Below, one piece after another: positions 53,841 to 64,000 of a DNA stretch of 64,000 nucleotides (within the stretch, counting starts at the first letter, position 1; each line of letters opens with the position of its first letter). Position numbers and translations under genes: made by a program. The DNA comes from Aedes albopictus (taxonomy: Eukaryota > Arthropoda > Insecta > Diptera > Culicidae): the NCBI RefSeq assembly GCF_035046485.1, contig NC_085137.1, forward strand, positions 495,502,772 to 495,566,771, read 5' to 3'. The notes below the pieces were generated by a model. It worked only from the letters and a program-made list of their open reading frames with translations. It was not told the DNA's origin and searched no databases.

Positions 53841-54837
53841 TCCTGTTAAAAGGAACCGCAGTCTCTCTAAACCGAGAGTGGCGCTTGAACTAATACTTTG
53901 TGTGCACTACCCAATCGCTGCACAAAAATTGCATCAAAATGCCTTCACTAATCCTACATTAGAGTTTTCGGCTGCGCGTATCCGGAAATCCTTTTGAATA
54001 TCCCGTTTTTGAGGAAAACATAAACATTTACGGCACTGATTGATTTTATCTCAATCGTAATCAGACGTGTTCACTTCCAACAACAAAAGAAAAAACATAA
54101 TAATAAAAGCAAAACAAATTGCGCTTGAATCCTTTGTATCGGATAGATTAGGTTAGTGGAAGAATTACTGAAAATAGTAACGGTCACCATACTTCATTTG
54201 ACCCTCACGAACATAAGCGTCTAGTATAATTTCTTCATCAATTTGGTAGTAATGGGACCATTAACGAATCGCTCGAGCAAACAAAGGTATGTATTATTTG
54301 AGAAATCAGCACATAGTTTAACGCCGTCATTACGTCGATAGCTCACAGTAATATCAAAATAGTGTGAAAGTAAGCATTGCCAATCCAAAAAACAAAAGCA
54401 CTCAGGTAACGGCACGAAAAGGTAGAAAGAGTAGTTAGAAGGTTAAGTAGTCAGGATCAGTAATGGGAAAGCGAGTAAACCAGAAGCACTAGAAGCAGAG
54501 AAACAAAACTCTAACGCAATCATTACGAAATATACTAAATAAGCAAAGGGGCTTGACTGGGTTGGATCAGTGGGAGTCAGTCGTTCAGGTGAGTGTGTGT
54601 TACTCAATGCAGTCCGTGTGGGACTGCACCATAGAGACGTGGGGAATGGGATAATCGGAGGAGGGGGGGTTCGCGGCTGTTATTATATTCTTGCTCAACT
54701 TTGTTTGAGTGTGTGTGGTGCACAGGTAATACTTTGCATGTGGAAAACCTAGCGGCGGCTCTCCACCTCACACACAGCACAGCACACTGCACAGGCACGG
54801 CACGGCAGGCACAGTTTTTCACACACGGGCGGCGTAC
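53841..54837. other. Mef2 intron next to the MADS exon, nothing recognised
   Basis: Ordinary intron. The 54700-54830 part is rich in CACACA/GGCACGG words. No gene. Confidence 0.45.
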
Positions 54838-55041
54838 CTCGATAATGTTCTTGTTCGTCAGCGATTCGTGCGGCTCGTTATACTCGGTGTACTTCAGCAG
54901 GACCTTGTCCATGTCGGTGCTCGCGTACTGGTACAGCTTGTTGGTGCTGCTGAAGATGATTAAGGCAATCTCGCAATCGCACAGCACCGACAGCTCGTAC
55001 GCCTTCTTCATGACGCCGAATTTGCGCTTGTTGAACGTCAC
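54838..55041 (-). CDS. Mef2: Mef2 exon 2: MADS box and MEF2 domain
   Basis: The exon codes 68 residues, from [20 protein letters not shown] to ...LTNKNIIE. This is MADS-box residue 19 onward followed by the MEF2-specific domain, so it carries most of the DNA-binding and dimerisation surface. The acceptor is ...TTCCAACAG before GTGACG and the donor is GAG before GTACGC. Both boundaries are phase 0, and the length of 204 nt is a multiple of three. The residues [20 protein letters not shown] and [20 protein letters not shown] match insect and vertebrate MEF2 almost completely. Exon 1, coding the start up to ...RNRQ, was looked for in 55042-64000 on the minus strand and not found, so a first intron longer than 9 kb is inferred. 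Confidence 0.97.
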
Positions 55042-55339
55042 CTGTTGGAATGTGGGCGAGAGAAAGAGAGGAGAAAAGGAAAAATTAGCGGAGGAAAGCT
55101 TTAGAATTGTTTTAAATGGCGCGAATGCTTAGACGTCGCGCAATTAAAATCTATTATTAAACGGAGCCAATTATGGTATTTGCAGAATGGGAGCTTGACT
55201 GGTCACTGGCGCTAAGTTACTCAAACGGAAACTGTATAAGTGTATAAGATTTCTCTGATCATATCCTTTTAATCTCGTGACATTGTTTGTTACTAAACTC
55301 AATGTTTCCGATTATGTTTAAACACATGGACCAACCCGA

Positions 55340-56330
55340 CACTAATGGGTTTGGGCTTAAGGGTCTTAGATTTTCAGAAACTTTTTCCGGCTATATGAAC
55401 AAAAAAAAATTGAAAAAAAATCAGAGTCGCCTATTTTCCCGGAAAACTTAGGTGATTTTTTTTTGTTTTCCCCTGACACTACTTAATTTGAAAATTCATA
55501 ACTTAAGAATGAAGCATCGTAGAAAAAAAGTTTTTTTTAGAAAACGAAAGAAAATTTTCTCAGAAATCCAGAAAAAATATGAATTGAAAAAAGTTTTCCA
55601 CAAAATTTTCCACAGTTGAGAAAATTCGTAAAGAAAAACCGGAAAAACTATGACCGAACACGTGTTAAAATTTTCCAAAAAAAATATTTTCGAGAAGGTA
55701 AATTCATAAGCTTTAATCGCTGAAATTTTTGGAATGCACTTTTTTTTTTCGTTTTTGAGTTATGGCCAATTTTGTTGAAAAATGTCCATATGTGCCATAT
55801 TAGCCTTTTCTTTGAAAAATCATAACTCAAGCACGAAGCACAGAAGAAGTTTTTTTTTATGAAAATGAAAGCAAATATATGCTGCGTACTTGGTCATTTT
55901 TCACAAAATTCGCCATAACTCAGGAACGAGAAAAAAAAAATGCATTTCAAAAACTTTAGCGATCAAAGCTAATAAAATTACATTTTCAAAAATATTTTTT
56001 TTTTTAATTTTCCGCGAGTTCGGGTATAGTTTTCCGGCTTTTCTATATAAATTTTCTCAACGGTAAAAAATGTTGCCACTTCATATTATTTTTTTTTAAT
56101 TCCTGAGAAAATCTGCTTTTATTTTTATTTAAAAACTTTGTTTCTACGATGCTTTGTTCTTGAATTATGTTTTTCCAAAGTATGTAAGTAGTGTTAGGAA
56201 AAACAAAAAATCCACCTGAGTTTTCCGGGAAAATAGGCGACCCTGAATCTTTCTCAATTTTGTTTGTTCATATATCCATGAGTCCTGCCTGTGGAAAAAG
56301 TTTCATGAAAATCTGAGACCCTTCGGTCCA
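55340..56330. mobile_element. 1-kb foldback element near the MADS exon
   Basis: The left arm (GGGTCTTAGATTTTCAGAAA, CTTTTTCC, CGCCTATTTTCCCGGAAAAC) is mirrored on the right (GTTTTCCGGGAAAATAGGCG, GGAAAAAGTTTCATGAAAAT, CTGAGACCC). The symmetry continues inward to about 55860. It lies 300 bp upstream of the MADS exon in the first intron. No ORF. Confidence 0.8.
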
Positions 56331-57212
56331 ATTTGTACAATTATAAAAAAAATCCCCTAATCCAAGCTTGTTGGCAATTGCACAATGGGCCCAGAGTAGT
56401 ATTAACGAAAATAAAAATGTTGTCTAATTTTGCCTAAATATTAAGTTTTCGATAAATGGTGTCTTTGTGGAAGTTTCTTAACATTTTTCTACTTTTTTCC
56501 CATTATTTTGAAATTGGCTGATCCAAACATCTGGTTTTTAATAGTTTTATAGACGTTTACAAAATGTTCCACAAAGTTGTAAAAGAACTTATTTGGATCA
56601 AGTTTGACGAAGAAACCATTATTCTATCTCTTATGGTTCCTAGCTTACATTTTTTTAAAGAATCATGTTAGGGTGATCCATGGACTTCATTCGTGAAAAC
56701 TTTGTTCGGAACCCTTTAAGGACTATCAACGACGCATTTTTTTCTTAAGAGGTCAATGTTCTATCTCTCGTAGTTAATCAATATTGGCGTTTTTCTTCGA
56801 AAAATCCCTTTTTTCAAAAGTTCATACCTTAAAAAGAAGCCCAATGGATTTTCAATCGCTTGGTTGCATTGGAAAGATCGTACTCGTGTTCAAAATAAGA
56901 TTTTTTTTTCAAGGAAAAGGTCAAAATCGATAAGATACAAACGTTTTCAACAAAATTATATGTTTGAATGCTTTAAAAGTGCCCAGAACAAATATTACAA
57001 AAAAAATCTTTGTTAGATAGATCGAAGTAGACTAGCCGGAAAAGATTGAACTTGTTTATATTCTAAAGTCCGTCAATTAAGTTAACCTAAAACGTAATTT
57101 TGAGCTAATTTCCAACAATTTTTTTTTACATTTTCAATCATGGATAGTCATAATGTCGATTTCTGGTAAATGTTGATGGTAGCGTAACAGCTTACTTCAA
57201 TGAAGGTTCTAC
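56331..57212. other. AT-rich intronic sequence, nothing recognised
   Basis: No ORF, RNA gene or clear repeat. Confidence 0.45.
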
Positions 57213-58690
57213 CCCGTTAGGCCGAATGCCGTTAGGCCGAATGGGTCGTTAGGCCGAATGGGTCGTTAGGCCGAACAGGTCATTAGGAGAAATGGGTTGA
57301 TAGGTTGAACGATTGGCAACTGGATGGCAAGAAACTGTTTAAAGATTGAGGGATATGTTTTTCGACTTTAAAGTTTGGGTGACCATTGTCCATTCAAGTA
57401 AATTGAACAACACAGTAATATTTTTTTCGTGTTTCAAAGTCTCAATAAGGCTTATACCGAGCATAAGTTCAGAGTTCCAGTACGATTAAATTCAATCAAA
57501 TCGAGTCCTCCTAAACGTAGAAAGAATAGCCTATGTTTAACAGAAGGAAAAATCTCCGATGAAATAAATATTAGCTGTACTACTTATACTTACTATAACA
57601 TAACAGGTACTCTAGGAAAAAGGTTATGTTTAGAATACTAGGCTATACTAGGCTGTAATACTTATAAATGAACAGCTAAACTAGGAAGAACAGCCTATGT
57701 TCAAAAGAAGGAAAAATCTCGAGTGAAAAGGTTAATAGCTATAATTCTTACAGTTAGTATAACAGTTGAACTTGAAAGAACAGCCAGTGTTCAAAAGAAG
57801 GAAAAATCTCGGATGAAAAATTCATAAGCTGTAATGCTTATAGTGCGTATGTATAACAGTTAAGTTAGAAGGAAGAGCCTATGTTTTAAAGGAAGGAAAA
57901 TATCCTATGTGAAATTTGATAGCTCTTATGCTTTTTTATTCTCAAAAACTTAAGCTAACTTTGAACTAGATACTAGAAAGAACAGCCTATGTTCAGAAGA
58001 AGGAAAAACCTCCGATTAAAAAATATTGTTGTTAAGCTTATATAGAGTAAAACAGAAAATTAAAAAAAAAACAGCCTATGTTCAGAAGAAGGTAACACTC
58101 TGATGAAAAAGTTAATGGTTGCAATGCTTAAACTGAGTAGATCAGTTAAACTAGCAAGAATAGCCTATGTTTTAAAGAAGGAAAAATCTCCGATGAAAAA
58201 ATTAATAGCTGTTATTCTTATTAATATTTTTAACCACTTAACCTAATAAAAAACTTTTTTGTCAACTAGGGCACTACGTAAGCGATTCCAATTGACAGCT
58301 GCACTTACACTTTGCCACAGCTAGACATTTGCATAAATTAACTCCTCTCGTACACATTCAAGTTCGAGAGTAATAAGCGATAATGATGGAATGAGACATT
58401 ATGGTAATGACACTTATAGAGCTTCTTTCCGAACATTAGCTTTTGTCTCCGACAATTAGTATATATTGGTCCTTCAACAATCCTTTCTAAGTTGGAACTT
58501 CATTTTACGATTATCTCCTCTCACGATTTCTTTAATTGACTCCATAACTCCCCTCATATGATGATTAGTTTGAGAGTAATATGCTACCCCCAGGTGTTCT
58601 TGTCGATTATTCGGCCTAACGACCCTTTCGGCCTAACGGAATTCGGCCTAACGGCATTCAGCCTAATGGCATTCGGCCTAACGGCCTGCT
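57213..58690. mobile_element. Element bounded by inverted TTAGGCCGAATG clusters with internal minisatellite
   Basis: At 57218-57285 CGTTAGGCCGAATG is repeated four times. At 58608-58685 its reverse complement CATTCGGCCTAACG is repeated five times. Between them, 57505-58235 holds about seven imperfect copies of a 90-110-bp unit with the core AGCCTATGTTCAAAAGAAGG, then AAAAATCTCCGATGAAAA. No transposase. Confidence 0.75.
58262..58322 (-). mobile_element. SINE 3' fragment
   Basis: On the minus strand, AAGTGTAAGTGCAGCTGTCA, ATTGGAATCGCTTACGTAGT and GCCC match the 3' body of the SINE at 18817-19264 (near 19160-19212). Confidence 0.7.
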
Positions 58691-58851
58691 CCTATTTGTT
58701 GTAACTTTTTCCAGACATTTTTAAGAAAAGTTCTACAAAGTTATTCAATATGACAAAATGCGGGTTTATTCTGAAGACAGTAACTTTGTAGCTTCAGAAG
58801 TGACAATGTTTGCTGCTGTCATTTTTCCGTTCCAAAATTTCGATTTTAGTA

Positions 58852-59343
58852 GGATAAGTGTTCCAATTATGGCTATAGTACCAATGATTCGCCATAGTTG
58901 ATTTTCACCCTCTAACGGTGTAAATCAACAAGAAAAAAAATGTGAACAACAGATCACGTTCACAAAAGATGGTTACACTCATTTAAACTCCACATTTTGC
59001 TCAAATTATGGTAGAAATAAATCATTTTTCTTAAAATTTTGACTTCCTTGCACCCTTTTTCGCCATAGTGTAACAGTTATAGCTGATTCCATAAGAAATG
59101 CATGTAAATAGTGCGAAAAGGAACCGAAGTTAAAAAATGAATCCATAACTGGTACAGGGTTCCTATCATTGGCACACACGCTGTAATAAATACTAAAAGT
59201 AGTTTTGGCTCCGTTTCTGTATTTTTCCTGTAAAGTATGGAAACTAAGCTATCTTTTAAAATATTGATGGCATTCGTTGGTCTTCTCGTTATTTTTGTAC
59301 ACATAGTTTTCCTTAGGTAGTGCCATAATTGGTACAGGCACCC
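58852..59343. mobile_element. MITE family B, copy 2
   Basis: The tips GGATAAGTGTTCCAATTATG and CATAATTGGTACAGGCACCC are inverted, with TA on both sides. It shares both halves with 18087-18790 but lacks about 210 bp of its middle. Confidence 0.8.
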
Positions 59344-59977
59344 TATTTGATGAAATAATTTATAATATAGTTGTTTTCGTTCAAATGCCTAGTCAGGACA
59401 AAACAAAATAAGTGCGCGTAGTGTTGTGACTGATGATTCCAAGCTTCCAAGGTTATTGCAAAACTGTCGAAGTCATGAATACGATCGGTAACGTTCCGAA
59501 TTTCTTCGGCCCGAGAGCAACAGGAGAGACAAGCCGTGTAGGCCATCAATGACAGCATCTGGATTCTTTGGGATGGCAAACACTGACCCGAGGACCAGGC
59601 GGACAAAGAGTAGATGCAGGATGAAACACGCTAATCGTGTAGTTCAAGACACCCTGCCGAAGGATGACTGAACATAGACTCGAAAGTATAACTGCACAGG
59701 AAACCAATTGGGTGAGGTCCATCTAATTTTCCATTCACTATTTATGTATCATAGCATTGTACTATTTTCATTTTTATTATTTCGGGGCTTACACACACGG
59801 GGGGGTAGCCTAAGGCACTTAAATGAACTGATGACCGGACTTAAGTTCGTGGAGCAGCCAGACTTTTGTCATAAGATAGCAACTTTTTGTTGACTACCGA
59901 AGGGATTCAGCGATTTTATTTCGCCCTGCTACAACAAACCATCAGGTAGATCATTCCCTTCCGGAATGATTCTGCAG

Positions 59978-60373
59978 TAGGGTGGCCCACACTTATATGA
60001 AAAACAAAAAAATCGAAAAATGCCAAGTCTTACCTTCTGAATCAGTTGTTTTGGACTCCCAGAAGTTACGTTCAAAATTTGAGCGAAATTGGTTGAGCTT
60101 ATGGGGACGCTCAAAACGCTTGAAGTTTGTATGGGAAAACTTGGCCAAATGTATGCAGAAATTTTAAGTTTTCGAATTTTACCGCTAGTTGGTGCTGTAA
60201 GCGTTCAATAATCACACCCTTTGGTATTATTGTAGGTGACTATATGCCAAATAACTTTGTCGAAGACCGCAAAGTGATCTGACGGCTGTGAAAAAAGTTA
60301 TACCCTAGGCAAAGGAGGTAAGACTTGGCATTTTTCGAAATTTTTGTTTTTCATATAACTGTGGGCCACCTTA
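59978..60373. mobile_element. hAT-type MITE with 8-bp target duplication TTCTGCAG
   Basis: The left tip TAGGGTGGCCCACACTTATA and the inverted right tip TAAGGTGGCCCACAGTTATA lead into long arms (AAAAATGCCAAGTCTTACCT). TTCTGCAG is at 59970-59977 and 60374-60381. 396 bp, no ORF. Confidence 0.88.
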
Positions 60374-60667
60374 TTCTGCAGTCATAGGTAGTCCTTGCGC
60401 TGATGGTGGGTACACTTCATCATCATCATCTTCATCATCATCAAGATAGTAACTTTGTAGCTTTGACATTTTTCAAGACTTTTGAAAATATATTTAAAAA
60501 ATTAAATATTTTACGGCTTTGTCACAGAGGCTGAATGGGGCAAGATTTTTCAATTGAATATGAAAGAAGTTTATAATAGGTGTTAGATGAAATCGAATTT
60601 TCAAAAAACCCAAAAAGTATTGAAGATACAAAATAAAAATGAAGATACAACTTTGTCGTCTTTTAGG

Positions 60668-61556
60668 AAAACATATATTTTATCATCTACAATAATTTTG
60701 TAGAACATATAAAAATTCCCAAAAATGTATGGAAAAGTTACAATAAAAAAAAACCTTAGGGATCGTTTACAAAATATAACCCATATCTTTCCGAATGGTG
60801 CAGATAGAGCAAAAGTTTGTTCGACAAGTTTTCTCCCAATGATATTTCCAACAATTTTTTTGAAGACATCGGCAAACTATATTCACAAAAGTAACAACTT
60901 TCAAAAGAAGGGCTCTTGTCTATCAAACAACTCCTTCGAACAAACTCAGGCCAAACATTTCAATAGGTCCTATCTGCATTTGAGAGGCTCTCTTTGTTTA
61001 CTTTCACTTTCAATTATTGCAATGTAATGGTACACTTTTCAACTATTTTTGCAGTACAAATCAAAAGACGATTGTTTTGACCATCGTTCAATGCAAGGAG
61101 ACAATCATAATACAAATAAACAGCTGAGATATTAATGCAATAGAGGGAAACCAAAGAGAGCCTCTCTTCTGCAGATTGGACCTTTAGACATGTTTGGCCT
61201 GAACTATGCTTATAATTTCGTTTTTTCAAGCACAAAATAACGTATACCATGAAATTGGACTGCTTTTGAGCATTACTCATAAATTAATTTAAAAATTACT
61301 TCAAATAGCATATTAATATCTTCTGGAGAAACGTGTATTTTATCATGCAGAACAACTTTGTGGAACATTTGAAAATACCCAAAAATATCTAGAAAAAGTT
61401 AAGCAACAAAATAATTTTAAGGGGTCGTTCACAAATAACGGTCCATATTTCATGAAATTGAGTACCTAGATAGAACAAAAGTTTGTTCGGCAAGTTTTCT
61501 CATAATGACATTTTCTACAACTTTGCTGAAGACATTACCACGCTATCTTCAATTAT
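60668..61556. repeat. Direct repeat pair flanking an inverted repeat
   Basis: About 230 bp (60668-60895) containing GTTTGTTCGACAAGTTTTCTC is repeated directly, with divergence, at 61328-61555. Between them an inverted pair (GGCCAAACATTTCAATAGGT.. near 60950 and ..CATGTTTGGCCTGAA near 61200) with GAGAGGCTCTCTTTG arms forms a hairpin. Probably a complex non-autonomous element. Confidence 0.7.
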
Positions 61557-62349
61557 AAAAAAAAAAATCCAATTTCTATCCCGCTTCTATGTTGATTAAT
61601 CAAAGTGATACTTAAAAAAAGGGGCACTGATATACCAACAACTTCTTAAAAGACACTAAACCTATAAAATCAGCTTTTCAGGTCGAAAACGATTACAATC
61701 GATAAATTGGGCCTTTGGAAACAGTGTGGACTGTGCTAAATGCGAGATTGGAGGAATTTGTTTAACCATTATAAGCCGTAACTTCTAAAACAGTAGTATT
61801 TGTTGTGCTATGTTACGTAAACAGCGTGGCAGCTTACCCTAAGTCTTCACATACATAAGGGGCTGTTCATGAACCACGTGGACCAAATTTTGACCATCTC
61901 CGAATTTGCCTTAATATACAAAGTATAGAATCGGGTTTTCGACCATCTCCGGATTTAGCTGAACTGATCGGGAATCGAAAGCAAACACCCTCAGCAGTAT
62001 CGTACACGTAGACCTAATGAGTCTACCGATACCGTGATCAATATTGTCCTTCAAGTTTCATTTTAGTAAGGTTTAAACTGCCGTGATGCTCCTATCTCAG
62101 TCCTATCTGTAAAAATTGAGGCATTGAGAAAATGGACTCAGAAATTTTCAAATTAGATTTTTATGTGGAACTTCGAAAAAACGCCATTCGCTATGACTTT
62201 TGCGAGCATTACGAAACTTCCACAAACTGTTTCAAATGTTAACACGTAACTGTGAAAAATACAAAACTGACTAACACAGTGTCCGATTTCGTACTGCAGG
62301 GAACACAAGTTCATAATGGGACTGACTTGCGATTACTTTTTATTATGGA
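61557..62349. other. AT-rich intronic sequence, nothing recognised
   Basis: No supported feature. Confidence 0.4.
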
Positions 62350-62364
62350 ACAATCTATTTTGAT

Positions 62365-62544
62365 TTTTTTTATCTGTATTAACGAGATTTTTAGCCCTAG
62401 GCTAGTTCATCTCGGGACCCACGCTTTACTTCCCTTCCGAAGGAAGAACTCACATTTTGCGAGTTTGTCGGGAGTGGGATTCAATCCCAGCCAGGTCCTC
62501 GCCGTGATAGTCAAGTGTTCTAACCATCACACCAGGTCCGCTCC
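62365..62544 (-). mobile_element. Short tRNA-derived SINE (second family), reversed
   Basis: Read on the minus strand it starts TGGAGCGGACCTGGTGTGAT and contains CTGGGATTGAATCCC (box B) and TTCCTTCGGAAGG. The target duplication ACAATCTATTTTGAT is at 62350-62364 and 62545-62559. Same family as 39632-39805. Confidence 0.87.
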
Positions 62545-62559
62545 ACAATCTATTTTGAT

Positions 62560-64000
62560 GTTGTTTTTCGATTTCACTGAAAAAATCTTCATGAATGCAG
62601 ATGAAAGATCACCCGAAGAAAGATCGAAAACGATCATTGGCCAAAATTCTAATGGGACTGACATGCGATTTACGGCAGTAAACTTGTTTGAACATTATCC
62701 CAAAATAAAAAGAAGGTTCAATTCGAACCACTTTTCCCTATCTTTTCCCCCGGAAGCGTAATATCCAACGAATAAAAGCTTCACCAGTGAGGCTTCGGCC
62801 GTCGTCCATCAGGTTGTTCGAGGCATTCTGTTCGACGAGATGAAAACGATGCCCCCGGGGGTGTTTCAACAACGAACTTCCAAAACAAACGGCGAACTGC
62901 TGCTGCAGGACTGGTAAACTGTTTTCACTCGAGAGTTTTCCAACAGTCACAGTTTGCTCAACTGATTAATTAAGTTTTTCTCGCCTAATTGTTTGATTGT
63001 GTGCCAGTTCAACCGGTTACCATGCTCACGTGCCATGGTCGCACGGTACCGTACCTAGCACCACCGGGAAAGACACAATCGCGGACAAAGAAACTGCCAT
63101 GGAGACGCATGGTGCGTTACGAGGGTGATTTTTTTCCGAGTGGGTTGGGTTCGTGAACTAAACTGAATGGGGAACAATTATTTCATCACTACTACAGTCA
63201 GTGGTGAGGTGACCATTTTTGTGGTAGGTAGAAGATGTTTATTGCGTGATTTATGTTGTTTCGGTTTCAGAACACCGGCGCGTCCCAAACGCAATAAACA
63301 TCAGAGTCTCCCACGCACATCTGCGAACCGAAGATTAACAGATCGCGTGTCTGTTTATAAAGAGTCAGCATTAGTTCGAAACGGTGGCAGGTGTCTCACT
63401 TTTCCAAAGTGATAATTGAGAAGCTGCCGCCAGGTGGTTGCATTATTGAAGAGTAACCGATTATACTTGGACAGCCGTAAAATAGAATTCTAATTTGTGT
63501 CTGAATGTTGGTGCTCGAGGTGCCTGATGCTTTAACGTGAACTACTACGGGAATGAATTCTTATCGTCGTGCGGGGCCACTTTTAAAATGCGAGACTACA
63601 TTGGACACTTTTGAATATGGATTTTTTGAATTCAAAATATGGCTCAAATCTGTTTGATGTCTTTGGGACTATTATGAAACAATATTTGCTTCTTCATTTG
63701 GTTGAACTTGTTTTTCAAACAGACGCTTTATTGCTTGTCAGGACGCGAAAAAAAAAACATCGAATGAACCAAAAAATACATATAACGTATCAGAACATTT
63801 GCTCTGTAAGCATTGCTTCTACAATTCATAAATTTCAAAGGGTTGTTCAATTCATTCAAGATGTATCAACCTAGAATATACAAACGAATATTTGTATCGT
63901 TATACATAATAAACGACCGATTCACATAAATAAAGGATTGAAGGTCCCTTTTTAAAGGCTGTCTATTTAACAATATCACGCTACTCATAATACCAAAAGT
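62560..64000. other. Sequence upstream of the visible Mef2 exons, nothing recognised
   Basis: It seems to be low-copy sequence with a CG-richer patch at 62780-63120. The Mef2 first coding exon was looked for and not seen. Should be first-intron or 5' flanking sequence. Confidence 0.45.

Larger units (their letters stand above)
12412..55041 (-). other. Mef2: Mef2 gene, visible part (seven coding exons)
   Basis: This is the span of the Mef2 transcription unit that can be seen. Joined in order, the exons give 497 residues plus stop. The missing exon 1 should add about 18 residues (MADS start up to ...RNRQ), which would bring the protein close to the size I recall for fly Mef2, about 515 residues. 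Introns in transcript order are about 16.0 kb, 345 bp, 14.5 kb, 70 bp, 321 bp and 9.5 kb. The long ones are filled by transposons and satellites. MEF2 proteins bind YTAWWWWTAR sites as dimers in the nucleus and activate muscle differentiation genes. The promoter and 5' UTR are not in the window. The 3' UTR end was not found; a minus-strand AATAAA lies near 11694, but I cannot show that it is used. Confidence 0.93.

Overview
The window looks like a piece of a large, transposon-rich dipteran genome, most likely a culicine mosquito of the Aedes type. The reasons are SINEs with a tRNA-like head and a triplet-repeat tail (Feilai-like), many MITEs and foldback elements, several non-LTR retrotransposon clades, a Pao/BEL element, and a conserved host gene split by introns of 9-16 kb.

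The only host gene I can recognise is Mef2, the MADS-box myogenic transcription factor, on the minus strand. Seven coding exons are visible, in transcript order: 55041-54838 (MADS/MEF2 domain from residue 19), 38825-38516, 38170-38030, 23557-23433, 23362-23148, 22826-22471 and 13001-12859 (ending in the conserved SEGWAT-stop). Splice phases agree at every junction and the exons sum to 498 codons including the stop. The first coding exon (about 18 residues) is not in the window and should lie beyond 64000. Right after the TAG stop the same frame stays open for 148 codons of Q/H/N/S/G-rich sequence with variable third positions. This is a candidate stop-codon readthrough or alternative C-terminus.

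The rest is intronic or downstream repeat sequence. At 3.9-5.1 kb there is an RTE-like LINE relic. At 5.3-7.8, 13.3-14.5, 27.1-27.8 and 30.8-34.3 kb there are degenerate 12-bp satellite arrays, the last one in the opposite orientation. The last intron (13.0-22.5 kb) holds a 751-bp duplication, a 1.28-kb TA-inserting element, a Ty3/gypsy relic split by a nested hAT-like foldback, and Jockey-like and RTE-like fragments. The 23.6-38.0 kb intron holds a Feilai copy, a 110-bp tandem repeat carrying AAGATGGCGGC motifs, two perfect MEF2-consensus sites, the inverted satellite and an R1-clade relic.

The first visible intron (38.8-54.8 kb) holds a young, nearly intact Pao/BEL retrotransposon (43670-50775; 505-bp LTRs differing at 2 positions; 5-bp target duplication). 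It sits inside a long palindromic element with TA-flanked termini. The part upstream of the MADS exon (55.0-64.0 kb) is made of foldbacks, a minisatellite-bearing element, a hAT MITE and a SINE. No operons, CRISPR arrays, rRNA genes or functional tRNA genes are seen. Almost all ORFs other than the Mef2 exons and the BEL element are chance or repeat-derived.
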